A stretch of DNA of 57,148 nt from Williamwhitmania sp. (GCA_035529935.1 DATKVT010000198.1:1-57148); one strand, 5' to 3'; numbered from the stretch's first letter, positions 35,557 through 45,467 are shown. Notes: generated by a model not told the origin, from the sequence alone. A program made the numbers and translations.

Positions 35557-37566
35557 ATGACCAGAGATGAATTTCAGCACCTGATTCTTCAAGGGATTCC
35601 GGACACGCTACCTTCGCCTAAACCTTACGATCCTTCCATAAATCATGCACCTAAGCGCAAGCATATCCTTTCGAGAGAGGAGCAGAAGTTGGCGCTAAAA
35701 AACGCCTTGAGGTACTTTCCAACAAAGCACCATGCCGTTTTGGCACCGGAGTTTGCCAAGGAGCTGGAGGATTATGGACGAATCTACATGTATCGGCTTC
35801 GTCCAGATTACAAAATCTACGCTCGACCAATTTCCGATTACCCACATAAGTCCATTCAGGCTGCCTCCATTATGCTCATGCTGAGCAATAACCTTGACTA
35901 TGCCGTGGCGCAGCATCCTCACGAGTTGATTACCTATGGTGGAAACGGTGCGGCATTTCAAAATTGGGCGCAGTATCTGCTTACCATGCAGTATTTGGCC
36001 GAGATGACCGACGAGCAAACCTTGGTTTTATACTCTGGTCATCCCATGGGGCTTTTCCCCTCGCATAAAGATGCTCCACGAGTGGTCGTAACTAACGGTA
36101 TGGTTATTCCAAACTATTCATCGAAGGACCATTGGGAGAAGTTTAACGCACTTGGCGTTTCGCAGTATGGGCAAATGACCGCAGGATCATTTATGTATAT
36201 TGGTCCGCAGGGAATTGTGCATGGAACAACCATTACAGTGCTTAACGCAGCCCGCAAGCGAATGAAGGCGGGAGAAACTGGTATTGGTGGCAAGCTGTTT
36301 GTCTCCTCCGGATTGGGAGGAATGTCGGGCGCTCAACCGAAGGCCTCGGTTATTGCTGGCGTTGTAGGAGTGGTGGCAGAGGTTAATCCAAAGGCTGTTC
36401 ATACCCGTTTTTCGCAGGGCTGGGTGGATGAGGTGTTTACCAATCTCGACGAACTGGTGCCAAGAATAAAAAAAGCGGTTGCAGGCAAGGAGACCGTTTC
36501 CATCGCCTATCAGGGAAATATTGTTGACCTGTGGGAGAGGCTTGCTGCCGATAAGGTTAAGGTGGATCTTGGGTCGGATCAGACTTCGTTGCACAACCCT
36601 TGGTCGGGTGGGTACTACCCCATTGACCAGAGTTTTGAGGAGTCGAACCGAATGATGGCCGAGGAGCCGGAAACCTTTAAGCAAAAGGTTGAAGAGACGC
36701 TGCGCCGTCATGTTGTTGCCATCAATAAGTTGGTTGACAACGGCATGTATTTCTTCGATTATGGAAACGCCTTCCTGCTGGAGGCAAGCAGGGCAGGTGC
36801 CGATATTTTAAATAGCAAAGGCGATTTCAGGTATCCTTCCTACGTTCAAGATATTATGGGCCCCATGTTTTTCGACTATGGATTTGGTCCGTTCCGTTGG
36901 GTTTGCACCTCAGGTGATCCCAAGGACCTTGAGGTTACCGATCGACTTGCTGCCACGGTTTTAGAGGAAATCTACCAGAGCGCACCGTCTGAAATCAAAA
37001 CGCAGCTGGCAGATAATATTCATTGGATTAAGGAGGCTGGCAAGAATAAGATGGTTGTTGGATCGCAAGCAAGGATTCTATATGCCGATGCTGAAGGAAG
37101 AATTAAGATAGCCGAAGCATTTAACAAGGCTATTTCCAAGGGTGATATTTCAGCACCCGTTGTGCTTGGTCGCGACCACCATGATGTTTCTGGTACCGAT
37201 TCTCCCTACAGGGAGACTTCAAACATTTATGATGGCTCCAGCTTTACTGCCGATATGGCAGTGCAGAATGTTATTGGCGATTCATTCCGTGGCGCAACTT
37301 GGGTTTCTATCCACAATGGTGGTGGCGTTGGATGGGGCGAGGTAATTAACGGTGGGTTTGGGATGACGCTTGATGGCTCTGCCGATTGCGATAGGCGCCT
37401 AAAACTTATGCTGCTGTGGGATGTAAATAACGGAATCGCTCGAAGGAGCTGGGCTCGTAACGAAGGTGCTGTATTTGCCATTAAGCGCGAAATGGAACGA
37501 ACGCCTCAGCTTAAGGTTACTTTACCCAACCTCACCGATGACGATTTAATTGACAAACTCTTTTAA
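35557..37566 (+). CDS. hutU: Urocanate hydratase
   Basis: Second enzyme of histidine breakdown, adding water to urocanate to give imidazolone propionate with a tightly bound NAD+. The 669-residue product is the long form seen in Bacteroidota, against about 555 in E. coli-type enzymes. Signatures: VTNGMVIPNYS, YIGPQGIVHGT, the NAD region GKLFVSSGLGGMSGAQ and the family cysteine in FRWVCTSGDPKD; the C-terminal part keeps NGGGVGWGEVINGG. No hutH, hutI or formiminotransferase gene is adjacent, so the pathway is either scattered or incomplete. A terminator follows directly. Confidence 0.95.
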   Translation: MTRDEFQHLILQGIPDTLPSPKPYDPSINHAPKRKHILSREEQKLALKNALRYFPTKHHAVLAPEFAKELEDYGRIYMYRLRPDYKIYARPISDYPHKSIQAASIMLMLSNNLDYAVAQHPHELITYGGNGAAFQNWAQYLLTMQYLAEMTDEQTLVLYSGHPMGLFPSHKDAPRVVVTNGMVIPNYSSKDHWEKFNALGVSQYGQMTAGSFMYIGPQGIVHGTTITVLNAARKRMKAGETGIGGKLFVSSGLGGMSGAQPKASVIAGVVGVVAEVNPKAVHTRFSQGWVDEVFTNLDELVPRIKKAVAGKETVSIAYQGNIVDLWERLAADKVKVDLGSDQTSLHNPWSGGYYPIDQSFEESNRMMAEEPETFKQKVEETLRRHVVAINKLVDNGMYFFDYGNAFLLEASRAGADILNSKGDFRYPSYVQDIMGPMFFDYGFGPFRWVCTSGDPKDLEVTDRLAATVLEEIYQSAPSEIKTQLADNIHWIKEAGKNKMVVGSQARILYADAEGRIKIAEAFNKAISKGDISAPVVLGRDHHDVSGTDSPYRETSNIYDGSSFTADMAVQNVIGDSFRGATWVSIHNGGGVGWGEVINGGFGMTLDGSADCDRRLKLMLLWDVNNGIARRSWARNEGAVFAIKREMERTPQLKVTLPNLTDDDLIDKLF

Positions 37567-37580
37567 TGCTCATATTGTAG

Positions 37581-37610
37581 GCCCCGTCAGAATAATATGA
37601 CGGGGCTTTT
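37581..37610 (+). terminator. Intrinsic terminator after hutU
   Basis: A 9-bp stem (37581-37589 with 37598-37606, GC-rich) is followed by TTTT. Confidence 0.8.
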
Positions 37611-37624
37611 CCTATATTTACTCC

Positions 37625-38044
37625 ATGAGAAATTTTGTGCTTGCGGGGGTTACGTGCCTCCTTTTCATTGGGACTTCGTGCGTTAAGGACAATGTTTCAG
37701 ACAATGGAACCATTTATGGACTTTGGAATGCTAAAGATATTCTCAGTTCCTACCGTTCTCCAACCACTTACATTGTTTCCGTTGACCGGGATGATATAGA
37801 TACTTCGGTTATTAATGTTTCGAACCTTTACGGCATTAATGGAAATGGTGGTGGATATGATGGATTTGTGTCGTGCAGTAGAAGTGGAAATACTTTAACA
37901 ATTTTCAACTGTTCCCTTACAGGATACCACTTTACCGGCACAGGAACATATGATGAGGCTGGTAGAAAGATAACATGGAACTATACTGTTTCCACTCCCG
38001 AAGTTCAGAACGATCAGGTTTACACTGAATTTACGAGAAACTAA
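37625..38044 (+). CDS. Small predicted lipoprotein, unknown function
   Basis: A 139-residue protein with a lipoprotein signal peptide: the hydrophobic stretch ends at the lipobox GTSC with C19. The mature part (about 120 residues) reads as beta-rich with many Ser/Thr/Asn/Tyr residues, including an NGNGGGYDGF turn and FTGTGTYDEAGRKITWNYTV. That pattern is like lipocalin-fold lipoproteins of Bacteroidota, but I do not recognise a specific family. It starts 15 bases after the hutU terminator, and its stop codon overlaps the convergent thioredoxin-like gene stop in CTAA. Confidence 0.7.
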   Translation: MRNFVLAGVTCLLFIGTSCVKDNVSDNGTIYGLWNAKDILSSYRSPTTYIVSVDRDDIDTSVINVSNLYGINGNGGGYDGFVSCSRSGNTLTIFNCSLTGYHFTGTGTYDEAGRKITWNYTVSTPEVQNDQVYTEFTRN

Positions 38045-38367
38045 TCTTCGAAGAAGAGGTTGTAGATGCGCTCAAGTGGTTGACGAACTTCTCCAAGAGA
38101 GAATCGTCCAGCCTTTCTTATTTGTTCTTTGCCATCGAAGAAAACCACCAGCGTTGGTGCAGAGAAAATTCCCATAGGTCCCGAAAGTTCGGGATGATCT
38201 GGTAACGAGATGTGAAAGGCTTCTATCTTAGGAAAATCTGCAGCCATCTCCTTGACCTTTGGTAGAAGCGCGTGGCACGAAACGCAGTCGTTGGTTGTGA
38301 AATAGACCAAGCAAGCCTCCTTGCTGGTGAAGAATTCGGGTGTTATCTTTTCGCTTACCGTTATCAT
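38041..38367 (-). CDS. Thioredoxin-fold protein
   Basis: A 108-residue thioredoxin-like protein from ATG 38367. The active-site motif is CVSC (in TTNDCVSCHALLPKV) and the cis-proline is in FSAPTLVVFF. The CVSC dipeptide differs from thioredoxin CGPC, so redox properties may differ. The upstream ATG at 38409 overlaps the CoA-binding gene and is rejected. It is last of the porU-porV-ispF-CoA-binding-thioredoxin run. Confidence 0.87.
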   Translation of the reverse strand: MITVSEKITPEFFTSKEACLVYFTTNDCVSCHALLPKVKEMAADFPKIEAFHISLPDHPELSGPMGIFSAPTLVVFFDGKEQIRKAGRFSLGEVRQPLERIYNLFFED

Positions 38368-38372
38368 GGTAT

Positions 38373-38732
38373 TTAAAATGATTTGTTGTGAAGCATTACT
38401 AAGGTGCATCCAATTACAACTTCTATGCCAGCCTCTCGCGCAAGCTTAAAGAGTTCCCCATTTTCAGTACCTGGGTTAAAAATTATTCTATTTGGCTTAA
38501 GTGATAAAATGTAGTGGTAGTATTCTTTCTGCCTCTCAGGATTAAGGTAAAGCGTGACAGTGTGGATATTGCTCAGTTCGGGCAGTCCCTTTTTTATTTC
38601 AACGCCAAACGCCTCCCCTTCCTTTGCCCCAATGGCTGCGAATTCAAATTGGTGCTCATGGAGCGACTTCATGGCGAGGTATGAAAATCGTTCCTTACGC
38701 ATACTAGCGCCGAGCACTAAGGTTCTCCCCAT
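38373..38732 (-). CDS. CoA-binding domain (YccU-like) protein
   Basis: A 119-residue Rossmann-fold protein of the YccU/CoA-binding type: TLVLGASMRKERFSYLAMKSL (nucleotide-binding start), an EAFGVEIKKGLPEL strand-turn and RIIFNPGTENGELFKLAREAG. Succinyl-CoA synthetase alpha has the same fold, but here it stands alone and its role is not known. It is 6 bases after ispF and 5 before the thioredoxin gene. Confidence 0.86.
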   Translation of the reverse strand: MGRTLVLGASMRKERFSYLAMKSLHEHQFEFAAIGAKEGEAFGVEIKKGLPELSNIHTVTLYLNPERQKEYYHYILSLKPNRIIFNPGTENGELFKLAREAGIEVVIGCTLVMLHNKSF

Positions 38733-38738
38733 AAGTTA

Positions 38739-39221
38739 TTATTGTGCGTTGTAGATTATAACAACGGCATACGCCTCAATCCCCTCCTCTCTTCCAACAA
38801 ACCCCAATTTTTCTGTAGTAGTGGCTTTTATCGAAATATCCTCCTCGTCCACAGCTATAATGTTGGCCAATGTTTTAACCATTTTTGGGATGAAGTCTTT
38901 TATTTTCGGCTGTTGAAGTGCAATCACGCAGTCGATGTTGCCGACGGTGTAGCCTTTTGCTCTTACCAAAGCCATAACCTTCGTCAATAAAATTTTGCTA
39001 TCGATACCTTTGAATGTTGAATCAGTATCCGGAAAGTGAATTCCAATATCGCGTAATCCGGCAGCACCAAGAAGTGCATCGCAAATGGCATGGATTAAAA
39101 CATCACCATCGGAGTGGGCTTCGCAACCTTGATGGTGAGGTAATAAAATGCCACCCAGCCAGAGCGGAAGGCCGGGGGCGAGGCGATGTACATCGTATCC
39201 ATTACCAATTCTAACGTTCAT
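38739..39221 (-). CDS. ispF: 2-C-methyl-D-erythritol 2,4-cyclodiphosphate synthase
   Basis: Fifth enzyme of the MEP isoprenoid pathway, making the cyclic diphosphate as a homotrimer with a zinc site. The 160 residues match IspF. Zinc ligands: D8 and H10 in GNGYDVHRL and the histidine in HSDGDVLIHAICDALLGA. ATTTEKLGFVGREEGIEAYAVV is the C-terminal signature. It begins 3 bases after porV, so the essential isoprenoid gene shares a transcript with the secretion genes. Confidence 0.96.
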   Translation of the reverse strand: MNVRIGNGYDVHRLAPGLPLWLGGILLPHHQGCEAHSDGDVLIHAICDALLGAAGLRDIGIHFPDTDSTFKGIDSKILLTKVMALVRAKGYTVGNIDCVIALQQPKIKDFIPKMVKTLANIIAVDEEDISIKATTTEKLGFVGREEGIEAYAVVIIYNAQ

Positions 39222-39224
39222 ACC

Positions 39225-40415
39225 CTATCTTCTGGATTTAACGCTGTTCGACTCCAGTTCGAAAATTAATGAAAACCTTACGGTGTTGGAAAGTGGATTG
39301 TTTCGTCCACTCGATGGAACAAGGTAAGCAAAATCGAGCGTGAGAATATTATACTTTAAACCTGCTCCAAAAGTGTAGTACTTTCTATTCCCCTTCATTG
39401 CGCTTTCGTGGAAATAACCGCCTCTTACAAAGAACTGATTGGAGTATGCATATTCCAAGCCAATGGAGTAAGTAATCTCTTTAATCTCTTCCGACATACC
39501 ACCAGGTGCATCATAAAAGGATTGAAAAATCCCCTTGGTTATAGAAACATCGTTATTCATTCCCTGAACTATTGCACCTGTTGAGTCAACAATAGGAGGA
39601 GTTGGTACAAGCAACTTATTTAGGTCTAAGGTTCCTGAAATCTTGTTGTAATCGTCCATGTTAAGGGTAAGCCGGCCACCAACGCGTAAATTCATTGGAA
39701 GAAAATCTTTCTTTTGATCTTGGTTGTAGGATAACTTTGAGCCAATGTTGGAAATGTTGATACCAAAGGCCATTTGCCCTGTTTTGTCTGCTAGGTGTAC
39801 GCCATTTTGGTAGTATACTGAAATGTCAGATGCAAATGCTTGACCGGCACTTGATTGGGTGGTGTTCGAGTATCCACCGGTAAGGTCGGAACGAATGAAA
39901 CGAAATGCGATGGCTCCAGAAATTGTTTTTCCAAAGAGACGAGAGTATCCAACGTCGAATGAAAATTCATTGGGGCTGAAGTTTTTTACCGTATTACCCA
40001 CTCCGTCGGTGAAGGTGATGTCGCCAAAGGAGAAGTACCGGAGCGATGCCGAAACGGTTTGGTCTTGTGCAAATCTATAGTAACCAGCGAGGTATGAAAG
40101 GTTAATATCGTTAATTAGATTGCGCAACCAAGGTGTGTATGTAAAGCCAATAGCCATGTCACTTTTGGCAAAGGCATATTTTGCAGGATTCCAGTATTGT
40201 GAGTTCACATCGGGTGAGGTGGCAACACCTGCATCTCCCATGGAACCTCCGCGGCTGTCGGGAGCTATGGTAAGAAATGGAACTGCAGTTTGTATGGAGT
40301 TGGTCGATCCTCCGCCAAGCTGATCCTTTGAGATTGTGCTGCTAGTTTGCGCAAAAAGACTAGTCGAAATTACAACGAAAGCCAGTATTAGCAAGTGTTT
40401 CCTGAACATCTTCAT
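39225..40415 (-). CDS. porV: Type IX secretion outer-membrane protein PorV (LptO)
   Basis: A 396-residue outer-membrane beta barrel of the FadL-like PorV family; PorV shuttles substrates from the translocon to the PorU attachment complex. Signal peptide ends SLFAQ. Family features are VPFLTIAPDSRGGSMGDAGVA, the SQYWNPAKYAF segment and a repeated barrel pattern ending in FSLIFELES. Gap to porU is 44 bases and to ispF 3 bases. Adjacent porU-porV is the usual arrangement in Bacteroidota. Confidence 0.93.
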   Translation of the reverse strand: MKMFRKHLLILAFVVISTSLFAQTSSTISKDQLGGGSTNSIQTAVPFLTIAPDSRGGSMGDAGVATSPDVNSQYWNPAKYAFAKSDMAIGFTYTPWLRNLINDINLSYLAGYYRFAQDQTVSASLRYFSFGDITFTDGVGNTVKNFSPNEFSFDVGYSRLFGKTISGAIAFRFIRSDLTGGYSNTTQSSAGQAFASDISVYYQNGVHLADKTGQMAFGINISNIGSKLSYNQDQKKDFLPMNLRVGGRLTLNMDDYNKISGTLDLNKLLVPTPPIVDSTGAIVQGMNNDVSITKGIFQSFYDAPGGMSEEIKEITYSIGLEYAYSNQFFVRGGYFHESAMKGNRKYYTFGAGLKYNILTLDFAYLVPSSGRNNPLSNTVRFSLIFELESNSVKSRR

Positions 40416-40459
40416 AGGTCTGAATTAAGGGTCAAATATAAGGATTTAGATTTAGGGTT

Positions 40460-43400
40460 CTATTTAAGAATTACAAGCTTCTCGAATTTTTCGGTAGTCT
40501 CCCCGGAGGCCGTTCTAACGCGGACCCTGTAAACGTAGGTACCTCTCCCTATATTGTCTCCAAAATCATCTTTTCCATTCCACATGATTGGGCCAACCCG
40601 GAGTGAACCAGCCTGAATGTTCAGCTCTTCAATGGTCTTTACCAGTTTACCCGATATGGTAAAAATTTGTATGAGCACGTCAATATTGTCGTTAGGCCGG
40701 TTATGCTCAAAGTAGAATGCGGTAGATACTGTAAATGGATTAGGATAATTAAGCACGTGATCGAGGGTGAATTTCTCATCGTTTACAACTTTAAAGGCCA
40801 AGGTCTTAATGGACGAGTTGTTGTAGGTGTCCCAGACTTTAAAATTTAAGGTGTAGTCCCCAGGAGCAAGTTTCTCCATTGGATACTCAATTCGACCACT
40901 TTGGTAGCTGTCGGTGTTAGCCGTATAGTAATCGTTGAGCGTAATCTTTTCTGCAGTTGGCCCAGTGATATCGGCAATAATGTCGTGGCCGATACCATTG
41001 CCAGTGGTGTTAATGCCACTGCTATCCGAAAGAACCGCAATAAGTTTGGGTTTAGAGTTAGTGATACCTCCATCCACAAAATTTTCGTCATTGAGGTATA
41101 GATTTACCGTTGGTCCTGTATTGTCAGTCAGAGGATTAGACGAAATGCCACCTACCAATACCTGATCGTAGTATCCCGACCCAATTTGTCCATTAGCCTT
41201 TGCCTGAAAATAAAATTTACCCTTTCCTATTTGATATACAATATCTTTGGGAACAATGAATTCCAATTTGAATGTGTTGTTTTTAAGGCTTGCTTTACCT
41301 TGGAAGAGCATGCTGTTTCGAGTCGTATATACAAAAGGTGTCCCATTATCGTTGGCAAGGGTTGTAACTTGTTTCTCTTTATCGAAGAGGGTTATGGTTA
41401 CTGCACTAGCACTGGTGTCCAGCAATGTTCTGGAACTGGGGGCGTTGGTTGAGCCTTCAATTATAACTTTGGATAGAGCCTTAACGGTGTCCTGAAGCGT
41501 GAGAGCAATGGCTTTCCCGTTGAGTTTTTCTGGGGTCACAGAAAATTTAGGGTAGGAGAGCATTAGGGCTGGGTCGCCAAGGAGTGAAAAATTTAGCTTA
41601 TTGGTTCCAGTGCCTGTTAAATTTTTTGTAATTTTTACTAGGTCTCCAAGTCTATCGTATTCCCCTTGACTATTTTTCTCAAATACAGCATGGAAAAAAT
41701 TGTTATTAAGATCGGTGTTGGAGTTTTCGTATACTAACCTGGTTGTGGAGAGAAGAGCAACTCCACCACCATCGGGGTTTTCCAAAATATACTCACCTGC
41801 AGAGGTTCTATGGTAGTCGTCGTAGCGGCTAAATTCACAGGTAGCTGTAATAAAAAGTGGCAGCTTAGTGCTGTTTGTCCATGACATGATGTCGGAAATG
41901 GATACAACTCTCTCCTGTGCGAGATATTGCTCGTTTCCATGTCCAGTATAGTTCATGATAAATACTCCCTTGTTTACCCTACGGTTGATGGCTGTTGTAA
42001 CATCGGGATATCTAGCGCCTGAGGGAGAGTTCACCTGCTGATAAGCATCGAGATATATCTTTTCAACCATATAGTCGGGGTAGGTTGATTCCACAAAGTT
42101 TGCGATGGTATCAGCATCTTTCATAAATATATTGTTCTCCTCGTCATCGGCAATAAAGGTTATCTGGTTTTGCCAATCGCCGGGAACTGTTGCTGAAGTA
42201 TATGTGTAAACCTTGTCGACCATTGTTTCGGCCTCTGTACTGTTGCCAGCAGGGAAACGGCCAATACCAATGTCTAGCAACCCAGTTGATGGCACTTCTC
42301 CATTGTCGAGCAATCCATAATAGTCATCGCTTACGTAGGAACTCAATGGATCCAATGAGTTATCGGACTGGTAGGTTAAAATATTGGGACCATCGGGAGG
42401 TAGATTCCTATTTTTAAAGGTGCCATCCCCAAAAAGAAGCAGATACCTGAGTTCAGTTGCAGCGGTTGATGGCAATTCTTTGAGGTATTTCATGTAATTT
42501 CTGATGGCCGCAACATCCGACTTTCCACCTGAAAATTCATTGTAAATCTGTTGTGGCTCAACTATTAAAACGCTCAATCCATCTCTTGTTCTATGAAGAT
42601 CGGCAAGTTTCTCGGCCTCAGAAAGGAATTGTGGTGATGAGATGATAATAAGGTTTGCAGAGCCGGTTCCTATAAGGTTTTGATTTTCAACTTTTCCTAC
42701 TAACGTTGGCTTTTCAAGGTTAGCAACGTTGAATGCAACAAAATCGTTGAGCACAGCGGTACTACTAATTCCGTGGAGTTGGCCTCCGGTAAAGGAAGTC
42801 GATACTTGTTCAATGTCGTTGGGGGAGTTAATTTTCCACATGAGGGTGGATGATTCTGCTCCACTTATGGAAAAATCGGTGATGTTTGAACTACCAACAA
42901 CATTTGGATCTCGAAAAAGCAGAAAAGGGGAGGTTAGATTCAACTTTCTTCGTGCATTCACTTCGAGAAAATCTAGCCATCCTGACGAAGAGGGTGTTGG
43001 GCGAGAGTAGGAAACCGTAATGGTTAAAGGAGAGGTGGTGGCATTGAAACTTCCCGTATTATCGATAATGTTGGCCACTGTTGCCGTTTCGCTGGCGTCA
43101 TTCACCGCATTATGATAGTTTACAATAAATGTATTGCCATTGGCTATGGCTTTAAAGTTGCTTGCGGAGGCCGAGCGTGCAGCCGTTCGTAACCTTACCC
43201 TTACAGGTGAGTTTATATCAATATCTGGGAAACTGAAAGAAAAGTCTCTGCTGCTATATATGTCAAAACCTTCTCCAAACCATGTTCGTCCTGAATTTAT
43301 TAGGTTGGTGTCCTCAATTTCGTGGTAGGCGTAGTCTGCAAATGATGTTGTTGAAATGTTTGCCACTCCAGGATTTGTGGCGTTGATTACTTGTGATGCA

Positions 43401-44278
43401 GTTCCTTTTGAGTCGGTGAGGTAGTAATAAGTATAGTCGGAATAGTCGTGCAGTTGGTGTGAAAATAGTTGTGTGGTTGAGTTGTAGGTCCAAGTCACCG
43501 GTCCCTCCACATAGAAAATAAAATAGTCGCCACTATTAAAAACGTTATCGGTTCCATTGGCAAAGTATACTGGTATTTGCTTCAAGTCAACAGGATAGTT
43601 GGCAGTAGGTGCTTTTGTTAGCATTTCTGCCTGGGAACCCCACAGGCTAACTTGGGATGGGTTCGAAAACCCCATTGCTTGCAAATCATCGTATGAAAGC
43701 CGAAAAACGCCGGTGGTCGGCACCTTTATCATTTGCCAATTTCCATTGGCAAGCACCGACTGGCTCGAACGTGAGGTCAGCCTCTGGCTACTTGCACTGG
43801 CAACCGGAGTAATACTTACCGAAATATTGCACGATAAAAGTTTCTCAATGCTACCACCTTTTCTTCTCAATGGCACAATGCTGACGCAAAGTTTGCTCTT
43901 CCCATTTTCTATTGCGATATAGCCTGTTGCTTCAAAGTCGGAAGATAGTTTTTGAGAAGCACCGACGTATTCAGCATAGTTATTTCCAGAAGCAACGGAA
44001 GTATTCTTTATTGTAACAACAACTTTTCCAGATAATTTTCCAAAAGGAGATGGCGATAAATAAAACAAGTGGGGAATAGAGTCGTTATATGGGAAATACA
44101 TACCTTCGAATCGCGGAATCTTTGAGGATGCATTCGAAATAGTTTTGGTGTTTTGAGAATTTTGAACAATTTCGTCGAACCATCTAACTTGAATAGGAAT
44201 TTCCGTATAAGTTGATTGGGCAAAGCTTGGTTTAACGATCGAGAAAAACAATATAATTGCTGTAATTAGGTACCTCAT
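40460..44278 (-). CDS. porU: Type IX secretion sortase PorU (C25 peptidase)
   Basis: Cell-surface cysteine protease that removes the C-terminal sorting domain of type IX cargo and joins it to A-LPS. From ATG 44278 (MRYLITAIILFF) the product has 1272 residues: signal peptide ending SFAQ, a long N-terminal part, the C25 domain with H780 in NYTGHGNEQ and C814 in TATCEFSRYD, and a C-terminal sorting-type domain (LNYPNPFTVSTAF ... VYRVRVRTASGE ... KLVILK), a domain PorU itself keeps. The upstream ATG at 44323 lies in non-signal sequence and is rejected. It is first of the porU-porV run. Confidence 0.93.
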   Translation of the reverse strand: MRYLITAIILFFSIVKPSFAQSTYTEIPIQVRWFDEIVQNSQNTKTISNASSKIPRFEGMYFPYNDSIPHLFYLSPSPFGKLSGKVVVTIKNTSVASGNNYAEYVGASQKLSSDFEATGYIAIENGKSKLCVSIVPLRRKGGSIEKLLSCNISVSITPVASASSQRLTSRSSQSVLANGNWQMIKVPTTGVFRLSYDDLQAMGFSNPSQVSLWGSQAEMLTKAPTANYPVDLKQIPVYFANGTDNVFNSGDYFIFYVEGPVTWTYNSTTQLFSHQLHDYSDYTYYYLTDSKGTASQVINATNPGVANISTTSFADYAYHEIEDTNLINSGRTWFGEGFDIYSSRDFSFSFPDIDINSPVRVRLRTAARSASASNFKAIANGNTFIVNYHNAVNDASETATVANIIDNTGSFNATTSPLTITVSYSRPTPSSSGWLDFLEVNARRKLNLTSPFLLFRDPNVVGSSNITDFSISGAESSTLMWKINSPNDIEQVSTSFTGGQLHGISSTAVLNDFVAFNVANLEKPTLVGKVENQNLIGTGSANLIIISSPQFLSEAEKLADLHRTRDGLSVLIVEPQQIYNEFSGGKSDVAAIRNYMKYLKELPSTAATELRYLLLFGDGTFKNRNLPPDGPNILTYQSDNSLDPLSSYVSDDYYGLLDNGEVPSTGLLDIGIGRFPAGNSTEAETMVDKVYTYTSATVPGDWQNQITFIADDEENNIFMKDADTIANFVESTYPDYMVEKIYLDAYQQVNSPSGARYPDVTTAINRRVNKGVFIMNYTGHGNEQYLAQERVVSISDIMSWTNSTKLPLFITATCEFSRYDDYHRTSAGEYILENPDGGGVALLSTTRLVYENSNTDLNNNFFHAVFEKNSQGEYDRLGDLVKITKNLTGTGTNKLNFSLLGDPALMLSYPKFSVTPEKLNGKAIALTLQDTVKALSKVIIEGSTNAPSSRTLLDTSASAVTITLFDKEKQVTTLANDNGTPFVYTTRNSMLFQGKASLKNNTFKLEFIVPKDIVYQIGKGKFYFQAKANGQIGSGYYDQVLVGGISSNPLTDNTGPTVNLYLNDENFVDGGITNSKPKLIAVLSDSSGINTTGNGIGHDIIADITGPTAEKITLNDYYTANTDSYQSGRIEYPMEKLAPGDYTLNFKVWDTYNNSSIKTLAFKVVNDEKFTLDHVLNYPNPFTVSTAFYFEHNRPNDNIDVLIQIFTISGKLVKTIEELNIQAGSLRVGPIMWNGKDDFGDNIGRGTYVYRVRVRTASGETTEKFEKLVILK

Positions 44279-44371
44279 GGGAATAATTTTATGCAAATAA
44301 ACAAAATCTTGGTATTTTAGCATACAACTTTACCTCATGAACAAACGCTTACTTTCCTATATTTATTATTG

Positions 44372-45406
44372 ATGAGAGGCATAATGCATTCTATTTGGAT
44401 ATTGTTGATCGTTAGTTTTCTGATGCTTAGCAATGTGAGCATGGGGCAGGACTTCACGTTCGACCAGTTCTATGCAAATAGGATGCGCTTCAACCCTGCC
44501 TACGCAGGTTCGGAGTATTATAACCACGTTAGTGCAGTAACGCAGTATCAATATCCAGGATTAGGAAATCCTTATATTACCTATGGCGTGTCCTTCGACA
44601 CCTATAGAGAGAGCATTCGAAGTGGGTTTGGATTGATGATTACCCGCGACGATCAAGGTGGCGGCTACCTTAGCCGTAACTATGCTGAATTTGCTTATTC
44701 GTATCAATTTAAAGTGTCGCATGCAGTGGTTATTCGACCTGCATTACAACTGGGTGTTGGGTATTATCAGGTTGATCCCCGCGGCTTGCACTTCCCTGAT
44801 ATGTATGACAATATGGGAGGTATTGCAAACTCCAATGATTATGTGGCTCAAACCAGCATGCTTTATGATTTTGCCGCTGGAGCGATAATGTCCTATCATC
44901 GTTTTTTTGCCGGAGTTGCCGTTCATCACATGCTAGAGCCTGTTGAATTCAATACAGCCGTCGGTGGATTTGTCCTCCCTCGAAGAATCACCATTCATGC
45001 CGGTAGTGAAATTCCGATTGAGAGCGGGAGCCGATTTCGATACCGAAAAAAGTATGGGCATACGCGCATTGGTCGCGTTTCGGCTTATCCTACTGCAGTT
45101 ATCGAAATACAGGATGGTCAAACACGCGCCCAGCTGGGAGGACTTTTAGCCATGGAGTCTGCTTATGTGGGCGGTTACATTCGAAAAACATTTCCCAACG
45201 GTGATTTTCGCACCACCTTTATTTTTGGAATCTATTCAGACAGCTATAACTTTGGCTACAGCTTCGATCTGGGCTCTCTAAATGGGAAAATATTTGGCTT
45301 TAACTCTAGCATTCACGAGGTAACCTTAACCTTGAAAATGGAGTATAAAAAGCAGAAAAGAAAATTTTGGTGGCAGCGTAAAGCAATATTTGGACCAGAA
45401 TTTTAG
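44372..45406 (+). CDS. PorP/SprF family type IX secretion membrane protein
   Basis: A 344-residue outer-membrane barrel of the PorP/SprF family. Signal peptide ends VSMGQ; DFTFDQFYANRMRFNPAYAGS is the family hallmark, and strands follow to the end (TLKMEYKKQKRKFW). The TTG at 44369 precedes ATG 44372, which I prefer. PorP-type proteins anchor type IX machinery or surface adhesins and often pair with PD40/OmpA proteins. It lies divergent from porU and 106 bases upstream of gldJ. Confidence 0.92.
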   Translation: MRGIMHSIWILLIVSFLMLSNVSMGQDFTFDQFYANRMRFNPAYAGSEYYNHVSAVTQYQYPGLGNPYITYGVSFDTYRESIRSGFGLMITRDDQGGGYLSRNYAEFAYSYQFKVSHAVVIRPALQLGVGYYQVDPRGLHFPDMYDNMGGIANSNDYVAQTSMLYDFAAGAIMSYHRFFAGVAVHHMLEPVEFNTAVGGFVLPRRITIHAGSEIPIESGSRFRYRKKYGHTRIGRVSAYPTAVIEIQDGQTRAQLGGLLAMESAYVGGYIRKTFPNGDFRTTFIFGIYSDSYNFGYSFDLGSLNGKIFGFNSSIHEVTLTLKMEYKKQKRKFWWQRKAIFGPEF

Positions 45407-45438
45407 TTATTGTTGAAAAATAATTGCTAATATATTCC

Positions 45439-45467
45439 TTGCTACTTGTTATTATTTTTTAAATTTG
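45439..45467 (+). promoter_or_regulatory. Promoter of gldJ
   Basis: TTG (45439-45441), an 18-base spacer and TAAATTTG (45460-45467) fit the Bacteroidota pattern. The element covers the alternative gldJ start at 45465, which supports ATG 45513. Confidence 0.55.

Noticed and set aside
44369..44371. TTG as start of the PorP/SprF gene
   Set aside because: ATG follows immediately at 44372, and the TTG adds only one residue.
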